Below, in pieces: positions 34,019-42,427 of a stretch of 64,000 nt of DNA (its first letter is position 1; the number at the start of each line of letters is the position of its first letter). The position numbers and the translations under genes are program-made. The notes beneath the pieces are model-generated. The model worked only from the letters and a program-made list of their open reading frames with translations. It searched no databases and was not told the origin of the DNA. The DNA is taken from NCBI RefSeq assembly GCF_000195295.1, contig NC_015388.1:3038001-3102000 (forward strand). The letters are read 5' to 3'. This stretch comes from Desulfobacca acetoxidans DSM 11109 (lineage in GTDB: Bacteria > Desulfobacterota > Desulfobaccia > Desulfobaccales > Desulfobaccaceae).

Positions 34019-35881
34019 TTATAACGGCTTTAAAGAGACGTTACGGTTGTGGACATACCACTGAAACCCAGGATAATCAGGGTTGGCTGGCACCTGGGAC
34101 GGATCCAGGACTTTTTTCAACTTTTGGATGTTTGAAAGCTCATCAAAAGGTTTTGCCTCGTCGTTGCTCGTGGCTACGGCCGCTTTGAAGGCGTCAATAT
34201 ATGTTTGCAAATCAGTAGTGGCATCTTGGGGAGTGGTTTCAAGAGAGCTGTAGCGGTCTCCGTCTTGATAAAGCTGCAAAGATTGGCAGGTAATCTTCAC
34301 GGTCCCGAAACCCACGGCCCGGGCCAGCCCCAGTTTGTGCCGGAGGTTGTCTTCAAGCACCAGGCAATACAAGAGCAGGCCGAGCTCTATCTCGCTGAGG
34401 TTGCGGAAATTCACCCTGAATTTAAAGGTGTTATTAGACTTAAGGGGTTTGACTTCGTTGATGACTTTTCGGAATTGCTGAGGATCCGGACATCGGTACG
34501 CGGCCCAGTCTTTTCTCGGGTGGTGGAAATATAACTTCCGGCCCCGGAGCTGCACCTCACCGGTGACCTGTTCATTTATCCGTCCTCTAGTGTCGGTAAC
34601 GGGGTGGCCGTCATAGTTGCGAACCTGTTCAGGGTTGGTGGGATCAATGAGATAAAAGTTGTAGGACGTGGGGTGCGGTTCGCCCAATACTTTCAAGGGG
34701 AAGAACTGGTCAAGTTCGCCCGGACCGGAAAGCCATTCGGCATCGCTGACGCTGACCCGCCCCCGGGCGCTGTGCACGTCCGCTACAAACCCGAAAAGCT
34801 GGCAGGCGGCGCAGAGATTATTCGGGTCAGTACATTTATGAAACATTTGGGGCAGCAGGTCGGCCCGGCTTTTATTATACCGGGTGCGAGGGATTTCCAC
34901 CCGGCTGAGGCGCACGGCGCAGTGGCCTTCCACAAGAAAATAAACCAGGGCTCCCACGGCTAACGGTTGATCCTCGGTTATGACAAAACCGCCGCGTTTC
35001 TTCTTTTCCTCCAACTGCCCTGCCAGAACTTTATTGTAGTCCTCCACTTCGGCGTTGCCGAATGTGTAGGTAGGCGCTGGATTTTTAAAAACAAAAAACC
35101 GATCCCGCTTTTTGTTATTGATGCTGCCTGCGGTGATTTTGTAGATGGCTCTGGAAAAACCGGCGGCCCGGGTTGGAGAAACCGCCGTCACCAAGTTAAA
35201 TGAGCCACTGGGAGCACGAATGGGTATGCCGCGGGAATTAATATATTCGGTTATAGCCCTGCCCTTTACCCAAACTTCCTGCCCGCTCCTCGTACCGGCT
35301 AGAACTCGGGCGAGGGTAATATCTTGCGAAGTACCCTTTATCTTGGCCTTTACCTGATTAGGCGCTCCATTCATGGCCACCCAGGCCCGGTCCATTTCCT
35401 CAATTTCCCCATCCTGACCATGGGCTGGCATCTTGGTGATGCGGCCGGCTTTCAGACGAAGGGCGTTTTGGGTGGCCATGCGGTAGTCCAGGCGCTCGCC
35501 GTCAAAAATGGCGAAACAGGCATTGGTGACGGCCTCCAGGACGCTCCGGAGCATGCCTTTGAGGGCCGTGCCGGGCAGGGCCAACTTGTGCCCAATTTTG
35601 AAGTTCTCCAGTTTGGGGGGCGTTTCGTCTTCCGGATTGACCCGTTGGGCCACCAACATGGGGGTCTCGTTGGTCAGATGGAGGGTGATGGTGCCGCTGA
35701 GTCCCTGGAGGCGCTTATGGGAAGGCGGGGCCGGACGCAGCCGCACCGGCGGCCCGAAAGGAATGAAATTATAGGGGTTGTTATCGGGAAAATTACTTTC
35801 TGAGGCTGCGGGAGGAGATTGGGATGCTCCGGGATATTTCTGGGCACCCTCTTTTTTCTTTTTCTTTTTTTTGCCGTTCAT
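34019..35881 (-). CDS. Large RAMP/Cas7-superfamily protein (TIGR03986-like)
   Basis: 620 residues. After a Lys-rich start comes PYNFIPFGPPVRL, the same opening as the other large RAMP here (PYNFVPL). RAMP features are ALPGTALKGMLRSVLEAVTNAC, a cysteine cluster CTDPNNLCAACQLFGF and, near the end, the Gly-rich HKLGLARAVGFGTVKI. This fits the TIGR03986 group of CRISPR-associated RAMPs often seen with type III-D modules. It probably contributes to or associates with the crRNA effector complex. It lies between the membrane-protein gene and the CARF/PIN pair. Confidence 0.8.
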   Translation of the reverse strand: MNGKKKKKKKEGAQKYPGASQSPPAASESNFPDNNPYNFIPFGPPVRLRPAPPSHKRLQGLSGTITLHLTNETPMLVAQRVNPEDETPPKLENFKIGHKLALPGTALKGMLRSVLEAVTNACFAIFDGERLDYRMATQNALRLKAGRITKMPAHGQDGEIEEMDRAWVAMNGAPNQVKAKIKGTSQDITLARVLAGTRSGQEVWVKGRAITEYINSRGIPIRAPSGSFNLVTAVSPTRAAGFSRAIYKITAGSINNKKRDRFFVFKNPAPTYTFGNAEVEDYNKVLAGQLEEKKKRGGFVITEDQPLAVGALVYFLVEGHCAVRLSRVEIPRTRYNKSRADLLPQMFHKCTDPNNLCAACQLFGFVADVHSARGRVSVSDAEWLSGPGELDQFFPLKVLGEPHPTSYNFYLIDPTNPEQVRNYDGHPVTDTRGRINEQVTGEVQLRGRKLYFHHPRKDWAAYRCPDPQQFRKVINEVKPLKSNNTFKFRVNFRNLSEIELGLLLYCLVLEDNLRHKLGLARAVGFGTVKITCQSLQLYQDGDRYSSLETTPQDATTDLQTYIDAFKAAVATSNDEAKPFDELSNIQKLKKVLDPSQVPANPDYPGFQWYVHNRNVSLKPL

Positions 35882-35899
35882 AGAGCAACCCTCGTCCGC

Positions 35900-37111
35900 T
35901 TACAAAGGTTCGGTGATGGGCTTCTCCTCCCAGATAATCTGCAGAAAGATGCCGATGAGGAGAGCCAGTGGGACATAACCCACCAGTATTTCCCAAGGGA
36001 TTTTGCCGAGAAGACCCGGTAGCCAGGTAAGCTGGGTTTCATCAAGGAATATATGCTCATCCATTTTTTGGTAAGACAGAGCTAACATGTCTAATATGAC
36101 CAGCCCAATGCCCAGAGACCAGCCCAACCCAAGGGTATAGACCCTAAAACCTCGACAAAGAAGTTCCCATCTTTTCAAGGTGATATGCTGTATCTCTAAG
36201 ATCAGGTAGCCGAAAGCTGCCGCCGCCGCAAGACCGATGAGAAACAACATTTGCCAGGAAGAGGGACTTTGCGCCAAAAAACTTATCGCCTGCCAGGTTT
36301 CGATACCCACTACCAGAGGCAGATACCCGACAATAATACATCCAGCCATCCGGGGCACCAGGAGTCGGATATAAAGATTGGCCATGGGATCAGTCAGAAG
36401 CCAGATGACACCCAGCGGCAAAGCGAGATACGTCAGAGAGATAAAAAAGGTATACACATAGCGTGACCAGAGGGTGAGCAGAGGTCCAAGGGCCAGAACC
36501 AGCATGATAACCAAGAAAAGACCTTGGAAGGCCCCTCCCCATTGCCATGTTGCCGACCCACTCCCACTCGTTGGCGAGGCCTTTTTAGACTCCGGTCGGG
36601 GCTGATATTTTTTAAGCTGTTGTAGTAACCAGGAGGCGGTTTTCAAATCATAGCGCCGGATGAACCAGGTGATGAGATAGCGCAGGTGCAGTTCACCTTC
36701 TTTGTCAAGGGTTTTAATTTCGCTGCCGAAAAAGAAACTATTGAGGCCATCACCATCCCGCATCAGGTCTTTAATGCAGGTTTCTCTATCCAGGGTATAG
36801 CCCTTACCATCTTTCCCTTTGAGGGTGCACGTCTGAAAATAAAACTCATCGGGAGGCTTGGGTGAAACACATATCCTTAACCAATCATGCAGGGCACTGC
36901 GATAGTCCTCCCAATAGTCGGGCTTCTCGATAGCTTTCTGAGGAGAGGTCATATAGGCCCAGGCCAAGGCCCGGATGGCATGAAATTTTTCGAATTCCTC
37001 CCACTTTTCACTGGATAATACCCCTATCAAGGAGATTTTGCCGTCGTTCTCAGCCGAGCGCCAATCCTCCAGAGTCCAGTCAAAAGTCTTTATTGCATCT
37101 TCTCTAGTCAT
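35900..37111 (-). CDS. Six-helix membrane protein, putative CRISPR ancillary effector
   Basis: 403 residues from the ATG at 37111 (the frame opens with TTG one codon earlier). Residues 1-180 form a helical cytosolic domain (EDWRSAEN, WLRICVSPKPPDEF, YLITWFIRRYDLKTASWLLQQLKKY). Six membrane helices follow at about 195-215, 218-240, 246-272, 286-308, 323-346 and 374-395. It is not CorA: no GMN motif. Its start overlaps the CARF gene's stop region by 8 bases, so the two are coupled. I infer a membrane effector switched by the CARF partner, by analogy with fused CARF-membrane proteins such as Cam1. I do not recognise this membrane domain. Confidence 0.65.
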   Translation of the reverse strand: MTREDAIKTFDWTLEDWRSAENDGKISLIGVLSSEKWEEFEKFHAIRALAWAYMTSPQKAIEKPDYWEDYRSALHDWLRICVSPKPPDEFYFQTCTLKGKDGKGYTLDRETCIKDLMRDGDGLNSFFFGSEIKTLDKEGELHLRYLITWFIRRYDLKTASWLLQQLKKYQPRPESKKASPTSGSGSATWQWGGAFQGLFLVIMLVLALGPLLTLWSRYVYTFFISLTYLALPLGVIWLLTDPMANLYIRLLVPRMAGCIIVGYLPLVVGIETWQAISFLAQSPSSWQMLFLIGLAAAAAFGYLILEIQHITLKRWELLCRGFRVYTLGLGWSLGIGLVILDMLALSYQKMDEHIFLDETQLTWLPGLLGKIPWEILVGYVPLALLIGIFLQIIWEEKPITEPL

Positions 37112-37835
37112 CAAGCGTTCGTATTCTTTTTTGTTTTCGACTTATTTTTGATTCCTCTACAATTTTCTCATATGAAGGGAAGCAATCTACAGCTATTTTT
37201 GGAATAATGATAAGATCAGTGCTTTGTTCATATAAATAACAAACATCCATGTCTTTATTCCAAGCAAGAATAGTGGCGTATGGAATAATGGCCTTATAAC
37301 CGCCAGTAACATTAAAATAACGTCGGGTATCTTTTTTGTCGGAATTCTTACAATGTATTTCAACCGTTTCTTGGAGCTTTAATAAACCCTTTTTAAAACC
37401 TTCCGAGTCATCCAAATTGAGAAACTCAGTTTTTATAGATTTGACATTCACCGTCAACTTGGCTGGGCCATACGAAGTTTTAATCACCTCCTCCAAGACC
37501 TCAGCGCAGAGCTTGCCATCATCCGTATCGGTGTGCAGCAGGAAAAACTCGTTATCGTCGGCTTTTTCACCTTGTTCTAACATACCTTCGGTACGCTTCA
37601 TCGCCAAAAGGCTGCCCAATTCGGCAGTGTAATACCTGAAGTCTTTGGTGTCCTCGGGTCCCGAGTATCTTTTCAGATTTCCGCCGATCCGCTTGATTAA
37701 CTTGGCTTTTAGGGAATCATAATATTCTTCCTTTTTTAATTCTTTCTTCAATGCTTCCAGGGACATTTTTCCCATCAGATCAGGATTATTGGTAACTGCC
37801 GACGTCCCCACGGTCACAAACACCTGCACAGTCAT
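37104..37835 (-). CDS. CARF-domain protein (APE2256/TIGR02619-like)
   Basis: 243 residues. Typical CARF landmarks are the N-terminal strand and turn VFVTVGTSAVTNN, the HTDTDDGKLCAEVLEEVI segment and the ligand-loop motif NVTGGYKAIIPYATILAW near 175-193, followed by YLYEQSTDLIIIPK. CARF domains bind cyclic oligoadenylates made by Cas10. No HEPN, PD-(D/E)XK or other nuclease domain is attached. It may act through the overlapping membrane protein, or be a ring nuclease that removes the signal. The gene lies in the middle of the cas operon. Confidence 0.85.
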   Translation of the reverse strand: MTVQVFVTVGTSAVTNNPDLMGKMSLEALKKELKKEEYYDSLKAKLIKRIGGNLKRYSGPEDTKDFRYYTAELGSLLAMKRTEGMLEQGEKADDNEFFLLHTDTDDGKLCAEVLEEVIKTSYGPAKLTVNVKSIKTEFLNLDDSEGFKKGLLKLQETVEIHCKNSDKKDTRRYFNVTGGYKAIIPYATILAWNKDMDVCYLYEQSTDLIIIPKIAVDCFPSYEKIVEESKISRKQKRIRTLDD

Positions 37836-37853
37836 GCGGTCATCTCCTGTTTC

Positions 37854-39443
37854 TTATGAAGCCTTGCCTTTGAAATCGACTTTGAGGCGGCCATCCGGCT
37901 GTTTGTTGATCCGGACTTTGATTTTGTCCTGCGGCTTGATGTTCAGATACGAACTAATCCCGGTGACGGTCAGGGTCTGTCCGTCGAACTCAATCCTGGC
38001 CCCCTTGGCGGTAACCGCCAGCACGGTCACCACACGTTCCTTTGGTCCGGCCTTCTCCGGCTTTTTGGGGACCCGTCTGGGTGGAGGAACAGGGTCAGTT
38101 TGTACGTCATCCTGCAGCCCTTGAGGCGACCCTTCGGGCTTTGGGGGAGTGGCCGGGGGTGGGCATGGGTCAGCGAGAATGCCGTCGGCCGCCAAGTTCA
38201 CGTGGCTGCACGGGCGGAACCAGCCGTAGCCCGGATAGCGCACCGATATGGCCCGCCTGGCGGGAAAGGTGAGCAGGGTACTGAGCTGGCTCCGGTCCTG
38301 GAAGGCATCTGCAGCCCAGGTTTCTTTCAGCTCCCGTACCTGGGTACGCAGCTCATCTCCGGTCACTGAGGTCTCTAATCCGTCCTTCCCATCTTCCGGC
38401 CAGGTGAACTCACCATAACGTCGGGCCGGTTGCATCAGGGCCATGCCTGTCACCCGAATCTTAACGCTTCCCAGACCTAGAGGTTTGCCCATCCCCAGCT
38501 TATGTGCCTTGAGATCAGGGGTCCGTTTACCCTCTGCATCAAAGGGGGGCAGGTCGTCCAATTCCAGGCCCCAAAGCAGCAGGCCCAATTCCCAACCCGT
38601 GAGGTTGGTAAAGCGGATGCGGCCGGTAAACACCGCCCCCGGCAGGATGGATTCCTGGATGGTGCAGTTGCGCTCAGTCTTATCCTTCGTATTTAACTTA
38701 GTGGGATCAGGATCATAGTGCAGGTAGAATTTTCGCCCTCTAATCTGGCCGCCGGTGTCCAGGTAAAATTGGGCATGCCAGGGTTTGGGGTCGGAGAGCT
38801 CCGGCAGAGTAAAATGAGAGGTGGAGATTACTTTTTTGTCAGCATCACTCAGATAAAAATCATCAAAGGTCAATCTACCCTGCAGGGCGGTATACTCTCC
38901 TGATTCCGGTTCCGCCCCGCCGCCAGCCGCCAGACCAAAGAGGCGGCAACAGACGCAGAGGCCATCAGCCGGATTTGTAACCGGACCGCCGGTTTCAGCC
39001 CGTAGCCGGCAACGGCCGGGTTTGACCTCGGCAGAGGCTTTGTTACTATAATCTAACCGCCGTTTTTTATCGTGCTGATCCTTTTTATACTTTCCGCCGT
39101 ACAAGCCCAGACAGGAATCGCTGAGGACCTCCATGACCGACCGCACCGGCCCTTTTATCGAGGACCCCGGTATCATCTTCTTGTTGCCCACAGAATGGTA
39201 AAGGAATTTTTTATAAACCGGATGCTTGTTTTCCTGGTGTTTATCAGTCGTGATTTCCCAGCCCACATCCATCGGCCGTCGGCTGGGAATAAACAGGCGG
39301 GTGAAAACGGTGATGTCGGCCTGGAGATAGCCGCTGTAGGTGTCTTCAGCCAACCTGCCCCAGCCGGGGGCGGTTTCCACCGGCTGCCGGGGCACTGAGG
39401 CCGGCAGGGGCACGAAATTATACGGATGGATAAATCTGCTCAT
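37854..39443 (-). CDS. Large RAMP/Cas7-superfamily protein (TIGR03986-like) with C-terminal OB-like domain
   Basis: 529 residues from the ATG at 39443, which has GGGAGGAGGT directly upstream and overlaps the Csx19 stop. The opening MSRFIHPYNFVPLPA resembles the other large RAMP. KKMIPGSSIKGPVRSVMEVLSDSC, the cysteine cluster GLCVCCRLFGLAAG and HKLGMGKPLGLGSVKIRV are RAMP features. A Pro-rich linker (about 425-470) leads to a beta-rich tail VVTVLAVTAKGARIEFDGQ ending KVRINKQPDGRLKVDFKGKA, resembling a small OB/S1-type RNA-binding domain. Confidence 0.8.
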   Translation of the reverse strand: MSRFIHPYNFVPLPASVPRQPVETAPGWGRLAEDTYSGYLQADITVFTRLFIPSRRPMDVGWEITTDKHQENKHPVYKKFLYHSVGNKKMIPGSSIKGPVRSVMEVLSDSCLGLYGGKYKKDQHDKKRRLDYSNKASAEVKPGRCRLRAETGGPVTNPADGLCVCCRLFGLAAGGGAEPESGEYTALQGRLTFDDFYLSDADKKVISTSHFTLPELSDPKPWHAQFYLDTGGQIRGRKFYLHYDPDPTKLNTKDKTERNCTIQESILPGAVFTGRIRFTNLTGWELGLLLWGLELDDLPPFDAEGKRTPDLKAHKLGMGKPLGLGSVKIRVTGMALMQPARRYGEFTWPEDGKDGLETSVTGDELRTQVRELKETWAADAFQDRSQLSTLLTFPARRAISVRYPGYGWFRPCSHVNLAADGILADPCPPPATPPKPEGSPQGLQDDVQTDPVPPPRRVPKKPEKAGPKERVVTVLAVTAKGARIEFDGQTLTVTGISSYLNIKPQDKIKVRINKQPDGRLKVDFKGKAS

Positions 39444-40003
39444 ACCTCCTCCCCGCAGACTTCCTTGAGGCTGAGATAGCGTTCCAGCCACTTGGCCGGC
39501 GAGGGATCAAACTGCTCTGGATTATCGCCATTCGGCCGGGGAAGTTCCAGCACCTCCATCTCCAGCTTGACCCGGCAGGTTTTCTGGACCGGGCTGGTAT
39601 CCAGTGGATAGCCCCGAAGCCCGGTGATAACCTGGGGGATGCGGCCCTCCACCCACTCGGCTGTCGGCTGGCCTTTTGAGGTAAACTGCCTTTCGCCCCA
39701 GAGGTAAACCGAGGCGGTCTTGCATGAGTCAGTCTGTCCCACTGAGGTAAAACCTGCGGGCAGCTCCTGCGAGCTTAGGAGCATCAGATGAAAAGCTCCC
39801 CCCCGGCGTCGCCGCCACTGCAAATGGGCGGTGGGACCGAAGACGACGCCCTGCTCCCAATCGGCCCAGGAGGTAGCAGGGTCATAGGTGGTGCATTGAA
39901 TATCAGCCGGTTTTTGGAGGATCATGTATCGCCAGTCAGGTATGGCCGTGAGGACAGAGGCTAAATCGGTTATATTGGCGCCCAGACGGTAGCCCACGTT
40001 CAT
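39440..40003 (-). CDS. csx19: Csx19-like type III-D protein (TIGR03984)
   Basis: 187 residues. The segment WRYMILQKPADIQCTTYD, the central LQWRRRRGGAFHLMLLS and the position directly after a Cas7 gene fit the TIGR03984/Csx19 family, a marker of type III-D effector modules. The role is thought to be structural in the complex. It overlaps both neighbours by 4 bases. Confidence 0.7.
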   Translation of the reverse strand: MNVGYRLGANITDLASVLTAIPDWRYMILQKPADIQCTTYDPATSWADWEQGVVFGPTAHLQWRRRRGGAFHLMLLSSQELPAGFTSVGQTDSCKTASVYLWGERQFTSKGQPTAEWVEGRIPQVITGLRGYPLDTSPVQKTCRVKLEMEVLELPRPNGDNPEQFDPSPAKWLERYLSLKEVCGEEV

Positions 40004-41049
40004 GGCTGCTCCTCCACCTCCGGGACCGGCTCAGCCGCAGAGTCGGTTCCGGCCGCCCGTAAGGTTTCTAGGGAACTAAACGTACCTTGGTTTTTGGCCC
40101 AGGCCTTGGCTGCCGCGGCCCAAAATTTCTTATTTTCCTTTACCTTCCAGGAAGTGCAGTAGGGCCGATCGCTGCAGTACGTCTCTAAAAGACCAGCTTC
40201 ACCCGTGCCTGGTTTCAGGTCATATCGTTTCTTTTCCTCCTCGCCCACCAAATCTCCCATGTCCTGGAGAGGCGGCGGTGCGGTCAGCGCCGCCTGGCCG
40301 TAATAGGAAATGATGATATCCCCCACTACCCCCTGCACCTGGCCGTAGCCTTTGGTCTTGCCGTAGCCCATGCGGATCAGTCCGTCCTCCCAGCAGTAGA
40401 AATCCCGGATGACGTAGGCCAGCAGGCCCAATTGCCAAAGCTCGAAGTTGCGGATGAGGATGGCATTGTGGAATTTCACTCCGGCTTCGATGACCAGGTC
40501 CCGGAAGTTGGCCCCGGAGCAGACCCCGCCGGTAAAGCGGTCGATGCCGATATGATCCCGGTAGCTCAGCTTGTCGGCGGGAACTTGCACGGTAGGGCTG
40601 TCGGCGATGCGGATGCGGCTGGCCTGGCCGGTGCAGCCGAAGAGGCGGCAGACCACGCAGGCATGGCTATAGGCAAAGCCGGGAGGTTGCTTTTTCGCTT
40701 TCAGGTTGCCGAACCAGGTGCTGCAGCCCATTTCCGGGTCAGTTGGACTCAGAGGGTCGCAGCAGACCGGGGGATTAGGTAGCAACGTCCGCACAATGCG
40801 CTCCAGATGACTGCGCATTACTCCCCGCAACGACGTCCCGGGCAGATAGTACTCCTGATTTTTCTGAAAATCCTGGCGGTTGTCATGCCAGACCCGCCGG
40901 ATGGGCAGACTGTCCGGGTCGCCCTTCACCTTTTTGGCCTTTTCCTCCTCGGTTTCAGCTTTTTTCAGACGCCCTTCCCGAATGATAAACGGCCCCTTGG
41001 TCTCGATGGTCAAGGTGAACCGGCATTCGTTGACAAGTCGCTTGAGCAT
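40000..41049 (-). CDS. Cas7 family RAMP (Csm3-like)
   Basis: 349 residues. RAMP signature YYLPGTSLRGVMRSHLERIVRTL near the N-terminus, cysteine-rich zinc region (VCCDPLSP, CVVCRLFGCTGQASRIRI), then HIGIDRFTGGVCSGANF and a glycine-rich MGYGKTKGYGQVQG loop. These match Csm3-like Cas7 backbone subunits that bind crRNA and, when active, cleave target RNA. The usual N-terminal catalytic Asp loop is replaced by an unusual insertion (KKAETEEEKAKKVKGDP), so cleavage is uncertain. Coupled to csx19 by a 4-base overlap. Confidence 0.85.
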   Translation of the reverse strand: MLKRLVNECRFTLTIETKGPFIIREGRLKKAETEEEKAKKVKGDPDSLPIRRVWHDNRQDFQKNQEYYLPGTSLRGVMRSHLERIVRTLLPNPPVCCDPLSPTDPEMGCSTWFGNLKAKKQPPGFAYSHACVVCRLFGCTGQASRIRIADSPTVQVPADKLSYRDHIGIDRFTGGVCSGANFRDLVIEAGVKFHNAILIRNFELWQLGLLAYVIRDFYCWEDGLIRMGYGKTKGYGQVQGVVGDIIISYYGQAALTAPPPLQDMGDLVGEEEKKRYDLKPGTGEAGLLETYCSDRPYCTSWKVKENKKFWAAAAKAWAKNQGTFSSLETLRAAGTDSAAEPVPEVEEQP

Positions 41050-41063
41050 TTTCCGGTCCTCCC

Positions 41064-41888
41064 TCAGGCAGCAGCTTTTTCCAACAAATTTTTTACTTTT
41101 TCGGTCAGGAAAGCCTTGACCTGGCCGCCGTTTTTAATTACCGGCCACGCTTGCTTGAGAAGATAGTGCTTCAGCCCGGAGGATCCGTCAAAGTATTCCA
41201 GCTTTAATGAATCTTCCCGGAGCTGGCACTGGCCCAGACCGGAGGTGTTTTTCTTGCCGCCCAGCCAGAAATGGCCAGAGATCATCTCCAAAAGGCCTAT
41301 GGCCAACACCCCCCAATTGTCATCGGTCATATTTTCAGCCCAGAGCTCAAAATCGAATTTTTCCCCGGCCTCCACCACCTGATAGGTGAAGAGCAGACCC
41401 TTGGCTGCAGTCTCGGTATCCCGGTCAATGGCCACACCGAAGCGTTTCTGCCCCTGGGGATGGCAGTTGTTCTGCGGGAAAAGATCAGCCAGGCGGACCC
41501 GGGAAGACAGAAACGGTGAGCCGAAGATCTGGCAGGTGGGACAGAGATCGGTTGCGATCTTTTGGCAGATCTCCGTCTCTTTATTTTTCCCAACGAATTC
41601 ATTCATTTTTTCCTGTTTGGCGCGATTTCCCGACGGGCAAGCCAGGTCACTCATTGGGTCCAGACAGCAACTCCCATTTTTCAGCAAGACACCAATAACC
41701 CGCTCCACCGTGGACCGCAAGGCCCCTCGCAGGGAGGAGCCGGGTATAAAGTGGCGGCCCTGATGGTCACAGATAAACAAGGAATCAATTTCATCATTCC
41801 CGGCGCCGCTGCCGATATGGGCGGCCTGGTTTAACATCAGCGTACCGGTGAGATGGTAGCGGTTATACATTTTTTCAAAGGTTATCAT
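41064..41888 (-). CDS. Cas7 family RAMP (Csm3-like)
   Basis: 274 residues from the ATG at 41888, which has AAGGAG 8 bases upstream. A longer frame to 41996 overlaps the neighbour and lacks support. The loop HIGSGAGNDEIDSLFICD (about 24-41) holds candidate catalytic aspartates. FIPGSSLRGALRSTVERV, the cysteine cluster CCLDPMSDLAC and CPTCQIFGSP, and GLGQCQL near the end complete the Csm3 pattern. Likely a target-RNA-cleaving backbone subunit. It overlaps the small protein gene by 4 bases. Confidence 0.88.
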   Translation of the reverse strand: MITFEKMYNRYHLTGTLMLNQAAHIGSGAGNDEIDSLFICDHQGRHFIPGSSLRGALRSTVERVIGVLLKNGSCCLDPMSDLACPSGNRAKQEKMNEFVGKNKETEICQKIATDLCPTCQIFGSPFLSSRVRLADLFPQNNCHPQGQKRFGVAIDRDTETAAKGLLFTYQVVEAGEKFDFELWAENMTDDNWGVLAIGLLEMISGHFWLGGKKNTSGLGQCQLREDSLKLEYFDGSSGLKHYLLKQAWPVIKNGGQVKAFLTEKVKNLLEKAAA

Positions 41889-42427
41889 GAGCAGTCTCCT
41901 TGGGAATAGAGTTGCCCCTGGGTAAGAGTCACCTCCAAGACATCTCTGCTGCGGTAGAGACGGTAGAGGCAGGCCAGAAAGTTTCGGGCCAGACAATACT
42001 TGGCCATTGCTACCCGCTGCTGGTAAAGGTCGCCTTCGGGTTCGTCAAAATAATTGCGCACGTCGTCAGCCACATCCCCAGCAATGACTCTTACATTTTC
42101 AGCGAGTTTGTTCACCATCGCCAAGACGTCATCTTGTAGTTTTTTGACCAGGTTCTTGACGGTCTTCGGAAGATCGGCGGCAATCTTCCCCCAGCCGGTG
42201 ACACCCTGCCGCTCATCCCGTTTTTTTTGATGGTTAAGGAATTGTTCAAGATTTTCTTTTAAGGATGGCCAATCCGACCATTTTTCCCACTCCCCCTTTA
42301 GGATGTTCATCTGGCTGGCTTTGAGGTCTGCCAGACCGTTATGCTGTTTGAAAAAAACGCACGCCTGTTCCGCCACCGTATCGTGGGTTTGGGTCAGTAA
42401 TTCCTCTACTAATGTTTCGGCAATCAT
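41885..42427 (-). CDS. Small helical protein of the effector operon, Cas11-like candidate
   Basis: 180 residues from the ATG at 42427, whose ATGA overlaps the stop of csx10. A TTG at 42445 is possible. The sequence is almost wholly alpha-helical and charged, without enzymatic motifs, and includes a long amphipathic stretch (TVKNLVKKLQDDVLAMVNKLAENVRV in pieces). Small helical subunits (Csm2/Cmr5, Cas11) occupy this kind of position between csx10 and csm3 genes in III-D operons. The assignment is by size, composition and place only. Confidence 0.5.
   Translation of the reverse strand: MIAETLVEELLTQTHDTVAEQACVFFKQHNGLADLKASQMNILKGEWEKWSDWPSLKENLEQFLNHQKKRDERQGVTGWGKIAADLPKTVKNLVKKLQDDVLAMVNKLAENVRVIAGDVADDVRNYFDEPEGDLYQQRVAMAKYCLARNFLACLYRLYRSRDVLEVTLTQGQLYSQGDCS

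Noticed and set aside
35900-37111. CorA-type ion transporter, as found with some type III-B systems
   Set aside because: Six predicted helices and no GMN motif, whereas CorA has two C-terminal helices with GMN.
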